Positions 61,470-64,000 of a DNA stretch of 64,000 bases are shown piece by piece; the stretch's first letter is position 1, and each line of letters opens with the position of its first letter. The notes below the pieces were generated by a model. That model had not been told where the DNA came from and did no database searches. It saw only the letters and a list, made by a program, of their open reading frames with translations. Made by a program: the position numbers and the translations under genes. The stretch lies in contig NMRA01000003.1 in the NCBI GenBank assembly GCA_002633005.1, positions 2,040,727 to 2,104,726 of the forward strand, written 5' to 3'. This stretch comes from Phoronis australis. Its lineage: Eukaryota > Phoronida > Phoronidae.

Positions 61470-61985
61470 CTCTACAGGTCGCATCTTTCGTCGGATCCAC
61501 ACGAAATTTACGTACAACTTGTAGATCCGGAAGTGCTAAAAGCCTATAGTTTTTAGTCATGATCGGATCCAAGATGGCGGACGTGGTGGCCATTTTGTTT
61601 TCGATTTCAGATTCAAATGCTCAGAGGCCGCATTTTTTGACATACCGAGCCGAAATTTGGCACAGATATGAAACTATACAGGTACTACAGGTATGCGTGG
61701 AATTATGAACTTCCGGTTAAAGATGGCAGGAATATCGGCCAAAGCGCATACACACTTTGATTTCGAGTAAAAAACATTTTGTCTTGTACAGAGCGCAACA
61801 TAAGCTCAAATGCTTCGAAACTTCTCATGCCTAAGTATTTTATAGCAGGCTATTATCAAGTGCTGGTCAACCGGAACTAGTTCTCAAAATGGTGGATTTG
61901 AGGCATTTTGACCCATTTTCAATCGTGCTAGGGTGCCATTTTAAACGGGAAGAGGAAATGACGTAAATTTTTGCATGTAGATTCT
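61470..61985. repeat. CpG-retaining repeat-like block
   Basis: The words CGTCGGATCCACACGAAATT, GATCCGGAAGTG, AAGATGGCGGACGTGGTGGC, CCGAAATTTGGCACAGATAT and ACTTCCGGTTAAAGATGGC look like a repeated-unit element. It keeps many CpGs within CpG-poor surroundings, consistent with a recent insertion. Ends are not defined and no coding potential is seen. Confidence 0.45.
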
Positions 61986-62044
61986 CTGCAGTATGTAATT
62001 TCGAATGAACTATAACAATTTTTTACTCAAACTTACCGTTTTCA

Positions 62045-62310
62045 AGTTATTTGATGTTGTTCATCATCGCCACCATCATCATCATCTCCATCGTAGTCAT
62101 CATTTCCGTCGTCATCTTTTCAGTTAATTTCGCTAAGTGTCGCTCAGGACTAGCCTCAATTCTTACTGATTTTTTACATCTTCGCTAGTCATATGAATGT
62201 CATCATGTTGTTCATACTGGCCACCTTCATCATCATAATCGTCAGCGTCATCATGATCTCCATCGTCGTCTTTTCAGTTAATTTCGCCAAGTGTCGCTCC
62301 TCTGAGCACT
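62045..62310 (+). repeat. CATCAT-rich imperfect duplication
   Basis: Two blocks of CATCATCATCAYC/GTCGTC triplets each end CTTTTCAGTTAATTTCGCYA then AGTGTCGCTC (about 62117-62145 and 62271-62300), about 155 bp apart. Confidence 0.8.
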
Positions 62311-62629
62311 CTCGTTTATTTTAGCTTTTTGACACCAGCTGGGATCTAAATTCTCCAGCTTTATCATTGGCAGACACTGGCTTTGTCACAGATACTTCTT
62401 TGCAGATGGAAGTGTATGTTACAGGACGTCCTCACTCATCAATTGATATTTGAAAAAGTTTGCCTTTTTTGGAAGGCATTATGGTACATCACACAGCAGA
62501 GAATTTTTTCACAGTGTCATTCATTTTAGCTGACAGCTTTCCCTGTTTTCCAATCCCTAAACAAAAGAAGTCAGTCATAAAACTCAGGCATTGTGGTAAG
62601 TGGCTATTGTAATCCCAACCTGAGTGAGA

Positions 62630-62985
62630 AGCATTATTTTGTAGTTGCTGATTGGGATGTAGCACCTAATGCGCAAAATGAGTTGACTACAATGAACTGG
62701 AGTGAATACAGGTGACGGTCAAGTGCGAAGTAAGCTCCATGTTCGCAGAATTGACGAGGCTTGGGCCTGAGGATGCCATGGCTCTGCGACCTGGCTCAGG
62801 TGCGACAAGTTGGGAATCAAGATGTCGCGCCTAATGAGCGATGAAAACGAAGTTGACTACAATGAATTTTAGTGAATACAGGTGATGGTAATGAGTGAAG
62901 TAAGCTCCTTGTTCGCAGAATTGACGAGGCCTGGGGCTGAGTTTGCCATGGTTGTGCGACCTGGCTTAGGGGCTACACATTGAGC
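62630..62985 (+). repeat. Tandem duplication, 2 x about 172 bp
   Basis: GTTGACTACAATGAACTGGA at 62681 and GTTGACTACAATGAATTTTA at 62853 start matching copies. They continue with GTGAATACAGGTGA, AGTAAGCTCC, TTCGCAGAATTGACGAGGC and TGCGACCTGGCT. Confidence 0.9.
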
Positions 62986-64000
62986 GAAAATATAGATAAA
63001 TGATAAGGTTTGGTTTGTTTTTAATCGACGTTTTTAGTCCATGCACTAGGAAAAACGTTTGCAGAAATTTGAAATAATTACTGACTAGACTGAACAGGTC
63101 TGGTCTTTTTTAAAGCTGGAAAATGGCATGTAGGCAAGGTTTGAAATGCTGTGATTTGCCAAGTGGTGAATAAAAAAACCAAAACTTGCATCATTATTGC
63201 ATGTCTCAAGTGGATTTTCTTTTCTGAAAAACTTGCACATGAAAAATATCGCACCACCAGCAAAACAACACAGGTCAAAACCAAATACGCAAAGTTAGGA
63301 CACATGGATTGTACTTTAAGTTCAGCTCCTCCCTTAACAACAAGCCACTAAACACTTGCCAATTTGTAACACACTACTGACAGTCTGAATTTCATATTTC
63401 TACGCTGGCAATTAACATGTACTGTCCATGATTTCCACATCAATGTAAGATCAGAGAAGAAAAACATGTTGATTAATGAAATGACTGATTTTGTCGTGAT
63501 TCTAACATACCATATTTCAAAAACTTCTTGTCAGGTTGTCTCAGCGGTATGCAAATAAGAGCAGTAAATCTTTTTAATGAAAATTCATTGCCGTCTTTGA
63601 AGTCAATATGACTGACCCTGCTATTCCTTAACAATCTATCATACTCAACACTGGCTAAATCAGCGGAAACAATAGTTTTGTAGCAAATATATCATCTGCC
63701 CAGATACTGAGTGGACGTCTCCAAAGATGATCTTAACAGCATGTTAATTTATAGCAAAAACACTAATGATTCCATCTATCACCCAAGCACCAAACTGAAG
63801 ACCAGAGTCATATGTGTTTCCTGTGTTAATGATGTATTGCTTGTCTTCACATATCATTGCGTAGGCCAGGCCTCATTTACATTTTCTCAGTAATTTGAAC
63901 TCAAAGTGAAAATACGTAAGTCCCCCCAGGCACTTTCAAATGATCCAGTAAGTGCCTAAAAGACCACAATTCTAACCACATGTAAAAAATTTAACAACTT

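Noticed and set aside
1-64000. Novel defence, toxin or biosynthetic system
   Set aside because: No clustered unknown genes are present. The window is a gene-poor animal locus and nothing supports such a system.

Overview
The window is eukaryotic nuclear DNA from an animal, most likely a non-insect invertebrate. It has canonical GT-AG introns, an intact NET-family (Nlz/Noc/ZNF503-703) zinc-finger gene, an SLC35F3/F4-like transporter gene cut by the left window edge, AT-rich intergenic DNA, tRNA-derived SINE-like units, many small inverted-repeat elements and a decayed LINE reverse transcriptase. There are no operons, ribosome binding sites, CRISPR arrays or prokaryotic genes. Ambulacrarian, cephalochordate, mollusc and cnidarian cannot be told apart by eye. 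Assembly gaps lie at 9009-9025 and 31002-31078, both in poly-G/C tracts, and there is one N at 19745.

Layout. 1-4.3 kb: three exons of an SLC35F3/F4-like membrane transporter on the minus strand. The splice phases match exactly and the 3' end lies beyond the left edge. Its introns hold a tRNA-like SINE head, a 5-bp-TSD inverted-repeat element and a fold-back mini-element. 4.3-16.7 kb: no certain gene apart from a possible upstream exon (5162-5318). This stretch is dense in repeats: a 990-bp element with inverted ends, an internal reading frame and a tRNA-like promoter; a dead LINE RT; a cluster of about 70-bp palindromic mini-elements; and dispersed repeat families A and B. 16.7-18.9 kb: the Nlz gene, two exons, 485 codons, with CCAAT boxes, a CRE and a PBX-MEIS composite site upstream and a poly(A) signal downstream. 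18.9-34.8 kb: gene-poor DNA with a 25-bp minisatellite, more A/B repeats and a nested insertion. 34.8-35.2 kb: a CpG-rich patch with a possible minus-strand exon. 35.3-64 kb: markedly CpG-depleted DNA with minisatellites, inverted-repeat elements, a tRNA-related SINE and a higher-order tandem array whose monomers carry CTCF-like core motifs. One small reading frame (40.8 kb) there might be real.

The two confident genes (a transcription cofactor and a transporter) are about 13 kb apart and have no evident functional link. The strongest large-scale signal is the change in CpG density at about 35-36 kb, which suggests passage from an unmethylated developmental-gene domain into a germline-methylated gene body. 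I found no clear undescribed molecular system. The best leads are this boundary, the A-B-C higher-order repeat, the composite element at 8979-9968 and the missing Groucho motif in Nlz.
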